In this document: piece by piece, positions 1-7,100 of the stretch
Layout: every line of letters begins with the position of its first letter
Position numbering within the stretch: position 1 is the first letter of the stretch
Assembly (NCBI GenBank): GCA_964447925.1
Contig: CAYUUP010000063.1
Coordinates: forward strand, 1 to 9,122
Direction: 5' to 3'
DNA: 9,122 nt
Source: CAYUUP01 sp964447925
GTDB lineage: Bacteria > Bacillota > Clostridia > Oscillospirales > Oscillospiraceae
Program-made: the position numbers and the translations under genes
Notes under the pieces: generated by a model
What the model was told of the DNA's origin: nothing
Database searches by the model: none
Seen by the model: only the letters and a program-made list of their open reading frames with translations

Positions 1-1041
1 CTGCTTATATTTCCAGTGGGCGGCGATACCGTATTCCGCCGTCTGGTGCATCTCCCAGGTGCGGATCTGTACCTCAAAGGGAACACCGTCCCGGCCAATA
101 ACCGTGGTGTGGAGGGACTGGTACAGATTGGGCTTGGGGGTGGAGATATAATCCTTGAAGCGGTCAGGCACCAGATTGTACATATCGTGTATCTGCCCCA
201 GCACATTATAGCAGTCGGAAACAGTATCCACAATAACGCGAAAAGCGTAGAGGTCGAAAATTTCATAGAGACTCTTCTGTTGGGCGTACATCTTCCGGTA
301 AATAGAGTAGATATGCTTTACACGGCCATAAATGGTACACTTGATCCCCTCTCGATCCATCCGCTCCTGGAGCTTCCGCTGAGTGGCATTCAAAAATTCA
401 TCGTGATGGCTGGAACGAGAACGCAGCTGTTCTTGAATGTTCCTGTAGCCCTCCGGATCAAGATACTGGAGAGATAAGTCCTCCAGCTCCCATTTAATCT
501 TCTGCATACCCAGTCGATGCGCCAGGGGAGCGTAAATCTCAATAGTCTCCAGGGCCTTCTCCCGCTGCTTTTTGGGGGTCTGGTATTGCATGGTACGCAT
601 ATTGTGCAGCCGGTCACAGAGCTTAATCAGAATCACGCGGATATCCTTGGACATCGCCATGAGCATCTTCCGCAGATTTTCCGACTGACTCTCCTCCTTA
701 GATGAGAAGTTTGCCCGGGTCAGCTTGGTGACCCCTTCCACCAGGTCAGCCACTGGCTTGCCAAACCGCCGAGCCACATCGTCATAGGTGGCATCGGTGT
801 CCTCAATGGTATCGTGGAGGAGAGCGGCGATGATGGAATCCAGGTCCAGATTCAGATCCGCCGCCAGATCCGCCACCGCTAAGGGATGGGTGATATAGAG
901 AGAGCCGTCCTTTCGCCGCTGGGCGCTGTGATGGACATCGGCATACTGAAAGGCATTCTGGAGCCGTGCCTCATCTAAATCTGGCAGGTAGCTCCGCACC
1001 TTGTCCTCCAGCTCATGATAACGCTCTAAAATCGGATCCAT
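1..1041 (-). CDS. rel: Bifunctional (p)ppGpp synthetase/hydrolase RelA/SpoT family (Rel), 3' part cut off by window edge
   Basis: Makes and degrades the stringent-response alarmone (p)ppGpp in the cytoplasm. The first 347 residues are present, out of roughly 720-750 usual for long Rel enzymes. The HD hydrolase domain comes first: H52, the H76-D77 pair, E80-D81, D143 and N147 (in IKLCDRLHNM) match the metal site, so hydrolase activity is expected. The synthetase domain follows from about residue 230: YGRVKHIYSIYRKM, D263 in FDLYAFRVIV, then RFKD at 294-297, YQSLHTT at 307-313 and E323 in FEVQIRT. RFKD is the RXKD form typical of bifunctional Rel/SpoT, not the EXDD form of synthetase-only RelA. 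The missing C-terminal part should hold the TGS, helical and ACT regulatory domains. The ATG at 1041 is preceded at 9 nt by an AGGAG lying in the last codons of recJ, so the two are probably co-transcribed. The ORF is open to the window edge. Confidence 0.96.
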   Translation of the reverse strand, partial: MDPILERYHELEDKVRSYLPDLDEARLQNAFQYADVHHSAQRRKDGSLYITHPLAVADLAADLNLDLDSIIAALLHDTIEDTDATYDDVARRFGKPVADLVEGVTKLTRANFSSKEESQSENLRKMLMAMSKDIRVILIKLCDRLHNMRTMQYQTPKKQREKALETIEIYAPLAHRLGMQKIKWELEDLSLQYLDPEGYRNIQEQLRSRSSHHDEFLNATQRKLQERMDREGIKCTIYGRVKHIYSIYRKMYAQQKSLYEIFDLYAFRVIVDTVSDCYNVLGQIHDMYNLVPDRFKDYISTPKPNLYQSLHTTVIGRDGVPFEVQIRTWEMHQTAEYGIAAHWKYKQ

Positions 1042-1047
1042 ATGCTT

Positions 1048-3129
1048 TCACTCCTCGGCTCTGTCATCCGTCTCAAATTCCGCTGCCATCTGCCGCAAGC
1101 GCAGCATGACGGAGGAACGCTCCAAATCCACCTTGCCAACCACCGTCTTAGTCTCAATCTGCAGGCCGTCTTGATTCGCCTGAAGCCAAATCAGCCCTCG
1201 CTCCTGAAAAACCTCAAGACAGACCATCGTCCGGGAATAAGGGATGTTCCGCCCCCGGGCCAGGGCAACCTCCCGGCTGAAATTCACCGGCGTATTGTCT
1301 GTCCGCCCCACCTCGGCCAAATAGCGCCATATGGCAGCAAAATCGGGTCGTTCTGGAATCAGCAGCTGTAGCTCCGGCGGGGTCAGAACGGCCCCCTCTC
1401 GCCAGCGGCGGTAGGCTTGCCGATCCCAGTCCTCAGTTGACAGGGCGGGCCGGATATCCTGCACCTGGAGCTGCACATTCCGATTGCCCCGATATTTATT
1501 AACGCACAGCTGGCCCGCCACATCGATTCTGCTGTTCCGCCGCACCCCCAGCTCCTGGGGACTGCCGTAAAAGCAGATAGCATCCAGAGTCAGGCCATCC
1601 CGCGAGAGGGTCAGGCGGGTATGCCGCCCGCCACCCACACTGGCCAGTCGGGTGACCGTCATGCCCCGCAACAGGAATACGGGCCTGGGATTGCCCATGC
1701 CAAATGGCTCTAACTCATCCAGTCTCTCCACATTGTCCTGGGTCATCAGAGCATTCTCCCAAAGCTCGGCATCTACCAGGAGTGGAAGCGTCTCCCGGCG
1801 TTTTTGTTTCCTGGCTAGCTGCACCATCCTATGCTGGAAAGCGTCAATATTCTCCCGCCGGAGGGTAAAGCCCGCAGCCAGGGCGTGTCCGCCAAAGTCC
1901 AGAAGCAGGTCGCGGCACGTCTCCAATGCCTCAAAGAGGTTGAAGTTGCCGCTGGCCCGACAGGAACCCTTGCCCCGCTCCCCTTCCAAGCAGATAATAA
2001 AGGCGGGTACACCATATTTCTCCGAGAGCCGGTTGGCCACAATGCCGATAACCCCCTGGTGCCAGCCCTCACCCGCCAGGACAATGACATTTCGCCGCAG
2101 ATCCGGTCGCTCTTCCAGCTGCTGGAGACACTGGGTATAAATCTCTTGCTCGATCATCTGCCGCGCCCGGTTTAGAGCGCACAGTGTCTGTGCCAGGCCT
2201 GCCGCCTGGCTAATGCTCTGAACTGTCAGCAACTGTACCGCCACATCGGGCCGCCCCATCCGCCCCGCCGCATTGAGCCGGGGAGCCAGCCCAAAGCTGA
2301 CCGTAGATGCGGTCACTGGCTTATCCATAAGTCCGCACTTCTCCATCAGCGCCGCAATGCCCGGCCTTTGGGGGGACCGCAGGGCCTCCAGCCCTTGAGA
2401 GACGATGACCCGGTTCTCCCCTGTCAGTTCCATCACATCAGCCACTGTGCCGATGGCAGCCAGGTCGGCATAGATCTGCAGGACATGGGGTGCCTGCTCC
2501 TCTCCGCTCATGGCCAGAACCAGCTTCAGGGCCACCCCTACACCGGCCAGCTTGGGGAAAGGATAATCGCAGTCCGGCCTGCAAGGGTTCACCACCGCCA
2601 ACGCTCTGGGCAACCCCGTCTTACACTCGTGGTGATCTGTGATAATCATCTCCATGCCTAGCTGGGCGGCATAGTCCGCCTCCGCCGCGCTAGTGGTGCC
2701 GCAATCCACCGTCACCACCAGGGAAACCCCCCGGCTGCAGAGATTGTCAAGTGCAGCAAAATTTAGAGAATAGCCCTCCCGGAAGCGGTCAGGAATATAG
2801 ATGAGGACATCGCCCCCTTGACTTCGGAGATAATCCGTCAGCAAGCAGGCTGCAGTGATGCCATCCACGTCATAATCGCCATAAACGGCAATGCGCTCCC
2901 CGGATATTAGGGCCTGTCTCAGCCGAAGCACCGCCTTGTCCATATCTCGCAGCAGCATGGGGTCATGGAGCTGCCAAACCCCCAGATTCATCAAGGCAAG
3001 GGCAGCCTTTGGCTCAGTGATGCCCCTGGCAGCCAGTACCACGGCGGACAGTGGGGAGAGTCCCGCAGCGTGCAGTCTTCGCTCACCCTCCGGGTTCCGG
3101 CTTGCAACATTCCAGCTTTCATATTTCAT
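1048..3129 (-). CDS. recJ: Single-stranded-DNA-specific 5'-3' exonuclease RecJ
   Basis: RecJ degrades single-stranded DNA 5' to 3' in recombinational repair (RecFOR pathway) and mismatch repair. The chosen product has 693 residues, between the E. coli (577) and B. subtilis (786) forms. The DHH phosphoesterase domain shows GDYDVDG (D85, D87, D89), VTVDCG (D142) and the ITDHHE signature (D165-H166-H167). Next come GVGVALKL and RLNAAGRMGRPDVA. The DHHA1 domain has GWHQGVIGIVANR, a GSCRASG stretch and the FGGHALAAGF motif. An OB-fold-like region (VAGQLCVNKYRGNRNVQLQVQDI) and a C-terminal extension follow. The frame is open to an ATG at 3222, but a TTGTTT-17-TATAAT promoter lies inside that extra stretch. 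I therefore place the start at 3129, giving MKYESWNV, with GAGG 11 nt upstream. The stop lies 6 nt before rel. Confidence 0.95.
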   Translation of the reverse strand: MKYESWNVASRNPEGERRLHAAGLSPLSAVVLAARGITEPKAALALMNLGVWQLHDPMLLRDMDKAVLRLRQALISGERIAVYGDYDVDGITAACLLTDYLRSQGGDVLIYIPDRFREGYSLNFAALDNLCSRGVSLVVTVDCGTTSAAEADYAAQLGMEMIITDHHECKTGLPRALAVVNPCRPDCDYPFPKLAGVGVALKLVLAMSGEEQAPHVLQIYADLAAIGTVADVMELTGENRVIVSQGLEALRSPQRPGIAALMEKCGLMDKPVTASTVSFGLAPRLNAAGRMGRPDVAVQLLTVQSISQAAGLAQTLCALNRARQMIEQEIYTQCLQQLEERPDLRRNVIVLAGEGWHQGVIGIVANRLSEKYGVPAFIICLEGERGKGSCRASGNFNLFEALETCRDLLLDFGGHALAAGFTLRRENIDAFQHRMVQLARKQKRRETLPLLVDAELWENALMTQDNVERLDELEPFGMGNPRPVFLLRGMTVTRLASVGGGRHTRLTLSRDGLTLDAICFYGSPQELGVRRNSRIDVAGQLCVNKYRGNRNVQLQVQDIRPALSTEDWDRQAYRRWREGAVLTPPELQLLIPERPDFAAIWRYLAEVGRTDNTPVNFSREVALARGRNIPYSRTMVCLEVFQERGLIWLQANQDGLQIETKTVVGKVDLERSSVMLRLRQMAAEFETDDRAEE
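1051..1056 (-). promoter_or_regulatory. Ribosome-binding site of rel, inside the end of recJ
   Basis: The minus strand reads GAGGAG here, 9 nt before the rel ATG. The same bases encode the final Glu-Glu of RecJ, followed directly by its TGA (1048-1050). A ribosome finishing recJ therefore covers the rel initiation region, which suggests translational coupling. Seen directly; the coupling is inferred. Confidence 0.8.
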
Positions 3130-3168
3130 CGTTTTACGCGCCTCATTACAACAATCTGTATTCTCTCT

Positions 3169-3197
3169 ATTATATCGGAAAGAGACGAAAAAAACAA
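3169..3197 (-). promoter_or_regulatory. Sigma-A-type promoter for recJ (and rel)
   Basis: On the minus strand, -35 TTGTTT (3197-3192) is separated by exactly 17 nt from a perfect -10 TATAAT (3174-3169). Transcription should begin near 3162, leaving a 5' leader of about 33 nt before the recJ ATG at 3129. There is no extended -10 TG. The surrounding bases are AT-rich compared with the flanking genes. It sits downstream of the uxaC hairpin, consistent with recJ-rel being a separate transcription unit. Confidence 0.75.
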
Positions 3198-3235
3198 GAT
3201 GTCTTTTCCAGTGCGATGGCATCTTCTGACGGCAT
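3170..3235 (-). CDS. Possible small ORF (21 codons) upstream of recJ, unproven
   Basis: An ATG at 3235 opens a 21-residue frame, MPSEDAIALEKTSCFFRLFPI, ending in TAA at 3172-3170. It is preceded by AAGGAG (3252-3247) at a slightly long spacing of 11 nt, the best Shine-Dalgarno match in this intergenic region. The frame covers the recJ -35 and -10 elements, so it could only be made from a transcript starting further upstream: read-through from uxaC, or a weak candidate promoter CTGTCA-18-TATTAT around 3332-3361. I recognise no family. A chance ORF is more likely than a leader peptide. Confidence 0.15.
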   Translation of the reverse strand: MPSEDAIALEKTSCFFRLFPI

Positions 3236-3405
3236 ACAATAAACTACTCCTTCAATCGCACCTGACAACATCATGGAATACTGACAAATGGGATCTGCCA
3301 GATTCCGCATCTGGGCATTCAACTACCGGCAAATAATAATGCATCTGTTTTCCTGATGACAGGATTCTGATTGATCGTAAGCTGCAAGTGTTACACCTCT
3401 TCAGT

Positions 3406-3444
3406 CAAAGACGCCGACACTCTCAGAGAGCGCCGACGCCTTTG
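3406..3444 (-). terminator. Terminator-like hairpin downstream of uxaC
   Basis: In the minus-strand transcript, arms 3444-3427 and 3423-3406 form an uninterrupted 18-bp stem closed by a 3-nt CTG loop. Four of the pairs are G.U wobbles. On the plus strand those four become A.C mismatches, so the structure belongs to minus-strand RNA. The stem base pairs AAA with UUU, as in many intrinsic terminators, but no long U-tract follows (the tail reads ACTGAAGAGG). It starts 116 nt after the uxaC stop, a reasonable place for the end of the hexuronate operon transcript. It could instead be a processing or 3'-end-protecting structure. Confidence 0.55.
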
Positions 3445-3560
3445 TGGTTTCACAAATCGAAGAGCTTTTTCTGTCATCCTCCTTCAGGAGCAGATTGCAA
3501 AGACTGCTCAGCGTGTCCCCTTCAGGCTGCCACAAAAGAAACCATCCTTGCCGCAAAGCA

Positions 3561-4937
3561 TTACAGTCCGAAAAACTCTTTTGCGTTCTTCCAGCAGACA
3601 TTTTCTACCAGTTGCCCTAACCGCGTCCGGTCATCAGGATACTGTCCGGTGGCCACCAGCTCACCCAGCCGGGCACACAGAATCCGGCGGAAATATTCAT
3701 GCCGGGGGAAGGAGGTAAAGGAGCGGGAATCTGTCAGCATTCCCACACTCTTTGCCAGCTGCCCTGTCTCCATCAATTCGTCCAGCTGATTGCGGATGCC
3801 CCGGAGGGTATCGTTAAGCCACCAGGCAGCGCCATACTGCACCTTGGGTGCAAAATTGACTGCCATTGTAGACAGCACAATGTTGTCTGCCGGGTTCAAG
3901 TTATAGAGGATAGTGTTGGGCAGGGCGTTCTCCCTGTCCAGATCCCCCAAATAGGCTCCTAAGTCAAAAGGATCCACCGTAAGCCCTACGCTGTCGCCGC
4001 CGGCATCTGCCCCCAGGGCAGCATAGAGACTGGGCCGCACATTTCGGATTGGCCCCAGATGAAGCTGCATGGCGATGCCCCGTTTGGCATACTCCCGTCC
4101 CAGGAAACGGAGCAGATCGCCCTTATAGTCGGCAACCTCCTGCGGTGTAAGGGTTTTGCCTTTCACGGCCTTTTCAAAGGCACCATCCCCCCTGCCCTGT
4201 CCATAGGAGAAGTGGGAGAAGCCATGGTCAGAAACCTTGCAGCCCGCCTGCTGAAAACGGTCAAGCGACCGGGCAAGCGCCTCTTTCAGATCCTCCAATG
4301 ATGAGATCTCACCGCCGCTGCGCTGGGCAAGCCGAGACAAGGCGGTTCGGAAAGCGTTCCCATCCTCCACCGTCAGGAAACGGTCGGGCCGAAAAGAGGG
4401 AAGCACAGCAAAACTCAGGTTTTGCTCCCGGGCAATTTTCAAATGCCATTCCAGGCTGTCCGCCGGGTCATCGGTGGTGCAGAGGACCTTCACCTTTTGT
4501 TTTTCCAGCAGGCTAACAGCGTCAAAGCCGGAACCCTTCAGCATTTCACAGGTCTGTTCCCAGATATCCGGAGCGGACTCCGGGGTCAGCAGTTTGGTAA
4601 TGCCGAAGTAGCGCTGCAGTTCCAGATGGGTCCAGTGGTACAGCGGGCAGCCTACCAGCTGTGGCAGTACCTCTGCCCAGGCCAGGAACTTCTCATAGTC
4701 GCTGGTCTTCTGCCCGGTAATCAGAGACTCGTCCACCCCGCAGGAGCGCATGGCCCGCCATTTATAATGGTCACATTCCAGCCAGATCTCTGTCAGGTTG
4801 TGGAACCGCCGGCGGCTGGCAATATCCGGGGTAGACAGATGGTTGTGGTAGTCAATGATAGGGCAATTCTCTGCATAGCTGTGGTACAGATCAACCGCCA
4901 CATCGGTACTCAGCAAGAAATTTTTGTCCATGAACAT
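3561..4937 (-). CDS. uxaC: Glucuronate isomerase (uronate isomerase) UxaC
   Basis: UxaC isomerises D-glucuronate to D-fructuronate and D-galacturonate to D-tagaturonate (EC 5.3.1.12), the first step of intracellular hexuronate breakdown. The product is 458 residues, close to the usual 465-470. It is a TIM-barrel amidohydrolase-superfamily protein: the HxH metal motif is H31/H33 in IIDYHNHLS. Other family blocks are DHYKWRAMR, PLYHWTHLELQRYFGI, QLHLGPIRN, TILYNLNPADN, VQYGAAWWLND and the C-terminal GMLTDSRSF...RHEYFRRILC. The frame opens at a GTG (4946) that overlaps the preceding stop, but GAGGGG (4951-4946) lies 8 nt before the ATG at 4937 and would abut the GTG. I therefore chose 4937, which leaves 5 nt after the upstream stop. 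It is the last gene of the run, with a terminator-like hairpin 116 nt downstream. Confidence 0.95.
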   Translation of the reverse strand: MFMDKNFLLSTDVAVDLYHSYAENCPIIDYHNHLSTPDIASRRRFHNLTEIWLECDHYKWRAMRSCGVDESLITGQKTSDYEKFLAWAEVLPQLVGCPLYHWTHLELQRYFGITKLLTPESAPDIWEQTCEMLKGSGFDAVSLLEKQKVKVLCTTDDPADSLEWHLKIAREQNLSFAVLPSFRPDRFLTVEDGNAFRTALSRLAQRSGGEISSLEDLKEALARSLDRFQQAGCKVSDHGFSHFSYGQGRGDGAFEKAVKGKTLTPQEVADYKGDLLRFLGREYAKRGIAMQLHLGPIRNVRPSLYAALGADAGGDSVGLTVDPFDLGAYLGDLDRENALPNTILYNLNPADNIVLSTMAVNFAPKVQYGAAWWLNDTLRGIRNQLDELMETGQLAKSVGMLTDSRSFTSFPRHEYFRRILCARLGELVATGQYPDDRTRLGQLVENVCWKNAKEFFGL

Positions 4938-4942
4938 ACCCG

Positions 4943-6220
4943 TCACCCCTCAAATTTTTCTCGGTTAATCCAAAGGCCCAAAGCCGGATTGGGAATAAAG
5001 AAAACCTCCTCCCCATCCACCTGATTATAGCCATACTGCAGCTTGTGGGGGTCGTATTTGGCGGCCATCTCGTCATAATCGGCAGGCTGGAAGCCTACTC
5101 CGGCAATTTCCTTTTGGCTAATCTTTCGGACAGCATAGGTGATGGTAAATCGGCCGTCAGAGGAGCCATGGATCAGGTGGGCAGCGGCACTCATATTGTC
5201 CCGCAGATCCTGATTTTCCGGCTTTTCAAATTCCTCTAGAGTGTGGATGCGACCACGATAGCCATACTTGCGGATCAGAGCATCCACCTGTTCATCCTCG
5301 CCGAACTTCTCCACGCCGGGGGCCAAAATAATCAGCTCACCCCCGTCCGCAATAGCCATCCGGGTGCGATACACGGCCTTGTTCCCCAGCCAGGTACTCT
5401 TGAATTCTGAGGGTTCCAGATAGACCACACATTTTTTGATGCCCGTCTCCACAAAGTCGATGTTTTTCTCCTGAGAAAGGGCTATAGCGTCCTCCAGCAC
5501 CTTCCGTGTGTCACCGATAAACAGGCCATGGGTCTGGATATTCCCCTTTGGGGCCGTTGTCACTGTCAGAGCAAAGAGAATGGGCCGCTCTGACAGATAG
5601 CGCTCCAGAGCGTAGTCCAGCAGTTTACGCACCGGGGTGTAATCCTTTCCCATCATCCGTTCCATGCCGTAGACCGCTCCCACCATGTGTGAGCTGTTGA
5701 TCATGCTGCTGCCTCCCACACCCACAAAGAGGTTCTTGGCATGGTTGGCCATGCCGATGACCTCGTGAGGCACCACTTGACCGGGAGAGATAATCAGCTC
5801 ATAGGCCGGATCCATCACCCGGCGGTTAATCTCTACATCGATGGAATCGTGCCACAGGCCCTCGCTGATTTCCTCCACATAGGCAACAGGGATTTCCCCC
5901 AACTTGATGACATCAGTGCGCCAGTTGTGGGGAATAAAGCGGTTAAAGGGGATATCCCCAAACATGGTTGCTGCCTGCTCCTCTGTCATCGGCACATGAG
6001 TACCTAAGGCAGGCATGATGTCCACCGTTGTCCCCCGCTCCGTCAGCATATGGTAGTACCGGTTGGTGATTAGTCCAGCGTTAGAGTGGAACCGGGTGAA
6101 ATCGGGCGGGATAATCAGGGCCTTTTGGGGTGCCTTTCCTTTCAAGGATTCCTCCAGTGCAGTCTCAATCTCCTGCCGGGTCAGGCCAGTAGGCTGCTTC
6201 GCATAATAGGCCAGCTCCAT
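4943..6220 (-). CDS. LarA-superfamily (DUF2088) nickel-pincer-nucleotide racemase/epimerase homologue, probably acting on a sugar acid
   Basis: A 425-residue cytoplasmic protein of the lactate racemase (LarA) superfamily, whose members epimerise the alpha-hydroxyl carbon of 2-hydroxyacids using a nickel-pincer nucleotide (NPN). LarA landmarks are visible: D40-x-T42-R43 (cf. D72/R75 of LarA), GTH at H75 (cf. H108), PH at H152 (cf. H174), K162 (cf. K184, the NPN-tethering lysine) and H178 (cf. H200). The spacings 152-162-178 equal those of LarA exactly. The usual GFSGGRK block reads GMANHAK, and the LarA Tyr-Gln pair before the second lysine appears to be W277-L278 before K281. The substrate pocket therefore differs from lactate racemase. 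It sits between uxuB (4-nt gap) and uxaC (5-nt gap), which points to an aldonate. C2 epimerisation of D-mannonate to D-gluconate is my preferred guess. The ATG has only a weak GGGG site 9 nt upstream. NPN synthesis genes (larB, larC, larE) are not in the window. Confidence 0.85.
   Translation of the reverse strand: MELAYYAKQPTGLTRQEIETALEESLKGKAPQKALIIPPDFTRFHSNAGLITNRYYHMLTERGTTVDIMPALGTHVPMTEEQAATMFGDIPFNRFIPHNWRTDVIKLGEIPVAYVEEISEGLWHDSIDVEINRRVMDPAYELIISPGQVVPHEVIGMANHAKNLFVGVGGSSMINSSHMVGAVYGMERMMGKDYTPVRKLLDYALERYLSERPILFALTVTTAPKGNIQTHGLFIGDTRKVLEDAIALSQEKNIDFVETGIKKCVVYLEPSEFKSTWLGNKAVYRTRMAIADGGELIILAPGVEKFGEDEQVDALIRKYGYRGRIHTLEEFEKPENQDLRDNMSAAAHLIHGSSDGRFTITYAVRKISQKEIAGVGFQPADYDEMAAKYDPHKLQYGYNQVDGEEVFFIPNPALGLWINREKFEG
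4946..4951 (-). promoter_or_regulatory. Ribosome-binding site that decides the uxaC start
   Basis: The minus strand reads GAGGGG, with 8 nt to the ATG at 4937. It overlaps the first base of the competing GTG codon at 4946, so it cannot serve that codon. It lies in the end of the preceding LarA-like gene, suggesting coupled translation. Confidence 0.65.
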
Positions 6221-6224
6221 ACTG

Positions 6225-7073
6225 TCACACCCCAGAGTAGGCCGAGAAGCCGCCGTCCACGGGAATCACCACACCGGTGACAAAGGAGGCCGCCTCGTCA
6301 CTGAGAAGGAACATCAAAGTACCCAGCAGTTCCTCGGGTTTACCCATGCGGCCCATGGGGGTAGCCGCCAAAATCTTGCCGGTGCGGGCAGTGGGGCTGC
6401 CGTCGGCATTCCAGAGGAGAGCTTCATTCTGTTTGGTAGAAAAGAAGCCGGGGGCGATGGCATTGACCCGGATGCCCACCTTGGAGAAGTGTACCGCCAA
6501 CCATTGGGTGAAATTGGAGATGGCGGCTTTTGCCCCGGAATAGGCGGGAATCTTGGTCAAGGGGGTATAAGCGTTCATGGAGGATACATTGATGATATTA
6601 CAGCCGGGGCGTCCCACCATATCCCTGGCAAAGGCCTGGGTGGGCAGCAGCGTGCCGATGAAATTCAGGTTAAAGACAAACTCCACCCCGGACTTGTCCA
6701 GGTCGAAGAAGCTCTTGACATCCGCGTCCATATCTCCCGTTTCATAGTATTCCTTATCCGTGGAGGCACGGGGATTGTTGCCACCAGCACCGTTGATAAG
6801 GATATCACAGGGGCCAAGCTCCTGGAGGACAGCCTGATGGCACGCCTCCATAGCATCCTTGTCCAGCACATTGCAGGTAAAGGCCCCAGCAATGCCGCCG
6901 TCCTTGCGGATTTCGTTTACTACAGCCTGGGCCGCCACCTCGTTCAAATCCAGCACGGCAACCTTTGCACCCGCCGCAGCCAGCGCCTTGGCAAACATCC
7001 CGCAGAGGACGCCGCCCGCACCGGTGACAACCGCGACCTTTCCCGTCAGATCATTTACAGTTGGAAGATTCAT
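6225..7073 (-). CDS. uxuB: SDR-family D-mannonate oxidoreductase / fructuronate reductase (UxuB type)
   Basis: Reduces D-fructuronate to D-mannonate with NAD(P)H (EC 1.1.1.57), the step after UxaC. The 282-residue product is a classical short-chain dehydrogenase: nucleotide-binding TGAGGVLCG at residues 17-25, the NGAGG loop, catalytic S165 in NVSSMNAY, and Y178/K182 in YSGAK. It ends with the SDR C-terminus FVTGVVIPVDGGFSAYSGV. VTGAGGVLCG, FVFNLNFIGTLLPTQ and SNFTQWLAVHFSKVGIRVNAIAPGFF are characteristic of the Bacillus YjmF/UxuB group, which is unrelated to the larger E. coli UxuB. The ATG has a strong AAGGAG site (7087-7082) 8 nt upstream. It follows the HAD gene by 27 nt and precedes the LarA-like gene by 4 nt. 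Exact aldonate preference (mannonate versus altronate) cannot be read from sequence alone. Confidence 0.88.
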   Translation of the reverse strand: MNLPTVNDLTGKVAVVTGAGGVLCGMFAKALAAAGAKVAVLDLNEVAAQAVVNEIRKDGGIAGAFTCNVLDKDAMEACHQAVLQELGPCDILINGAGGNNPRASTDKEYYETGDMDADVKSFFDLDKSGVEFVFNLNFIGTLLPTQAFARDMVGRPGCNIINVSSMNAYTPLTKIPAYSGAKAAISNFTQWLAVHFSKVGIRVNAIAPGFFSTKQNEALLWNADGSPTARTGKILAATPMGRMGKPEELLGTLMFLLSDEAASFVTGVVIPVDGGFSAYSGV

Positions 7074-7081
7074 TATAACAG

Positions 7082-7087
7082 CTCCTT
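7082..7087 (-). promoter_or_regulatory. Strong ribosome-binding site of uxuB
   Basis: AAGGAG on the minus strand, 8 nt before the uxuB ATG, inside the 27-nt gap after the HAD gene. It is the strongest Shine-Dalgarno match among the genes of this operon, so uxuB is probably initiated independently of upstream translation. Confidence 0.8.
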
Positions 7088-7100
7088 TTATATTACATTG

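Larger units (their letters stand above)
3130..3560 (-). other. Intergenic region between uxaC and recJ
   Basis: This 431-nt stretch has no convincing gene. Reading with transcription, it holds: an inverted repeat GAGCAG/CTGCTC (3488-3509, loop 10); a compact CTCCT/AGGAG inverted repeat (3480-3491); a small hairpin TTTGTG-AAAC-CACAAA (3456-3441); the 18-bp terminator-like hairpin (3444-3406); a 5-bp TCCTG/CAGGA hairpin (3364-3351); a 6-bp hairpin CCAGAT/ATCTGG with 5-nt loop (3314-3298); a possible 21-codon ORF (3235-3170); and the recJ promoter. The weaker inverted repeats may be chance. I see no T-box, riboswitch or transposon end that I can name. Confidence 0.6.

Noticed and set aside
16..477. 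153-residue open frame on the plus strand
   Set aside because: Antisense to the synthetase domain of rel, which is continuous and fully conserved on the minus strand.
3351..3364. TCCTG/CAGGA hairpin as a recJ operator or second terminator
   Set aside because: Only 5 bp with no U-tract and no match to a known operator; stems of this size occur by chance.
3401..3601. 66-residue minus-strand frame running from the end of uxaC through the hairpin
   Set aside because: No Shine-Dalgarno before the ATG, starts inside uxaC out of frame, and its second half is the stem-loop sequence; no family recognised.
3388..3789. Plus-strand frames (including 3371-3718) reaching into the intergenic region
   Set aside because: They overlap the 3' end of uxaC, contain the wobble-directed hairpin in the wrong orientation, and resemble no family.
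4422..5024. 200-residue open frame on the plus strand
   Set aside because: Antisense to uxaC and the end of the LarA-like gene, with no recognisable motif.
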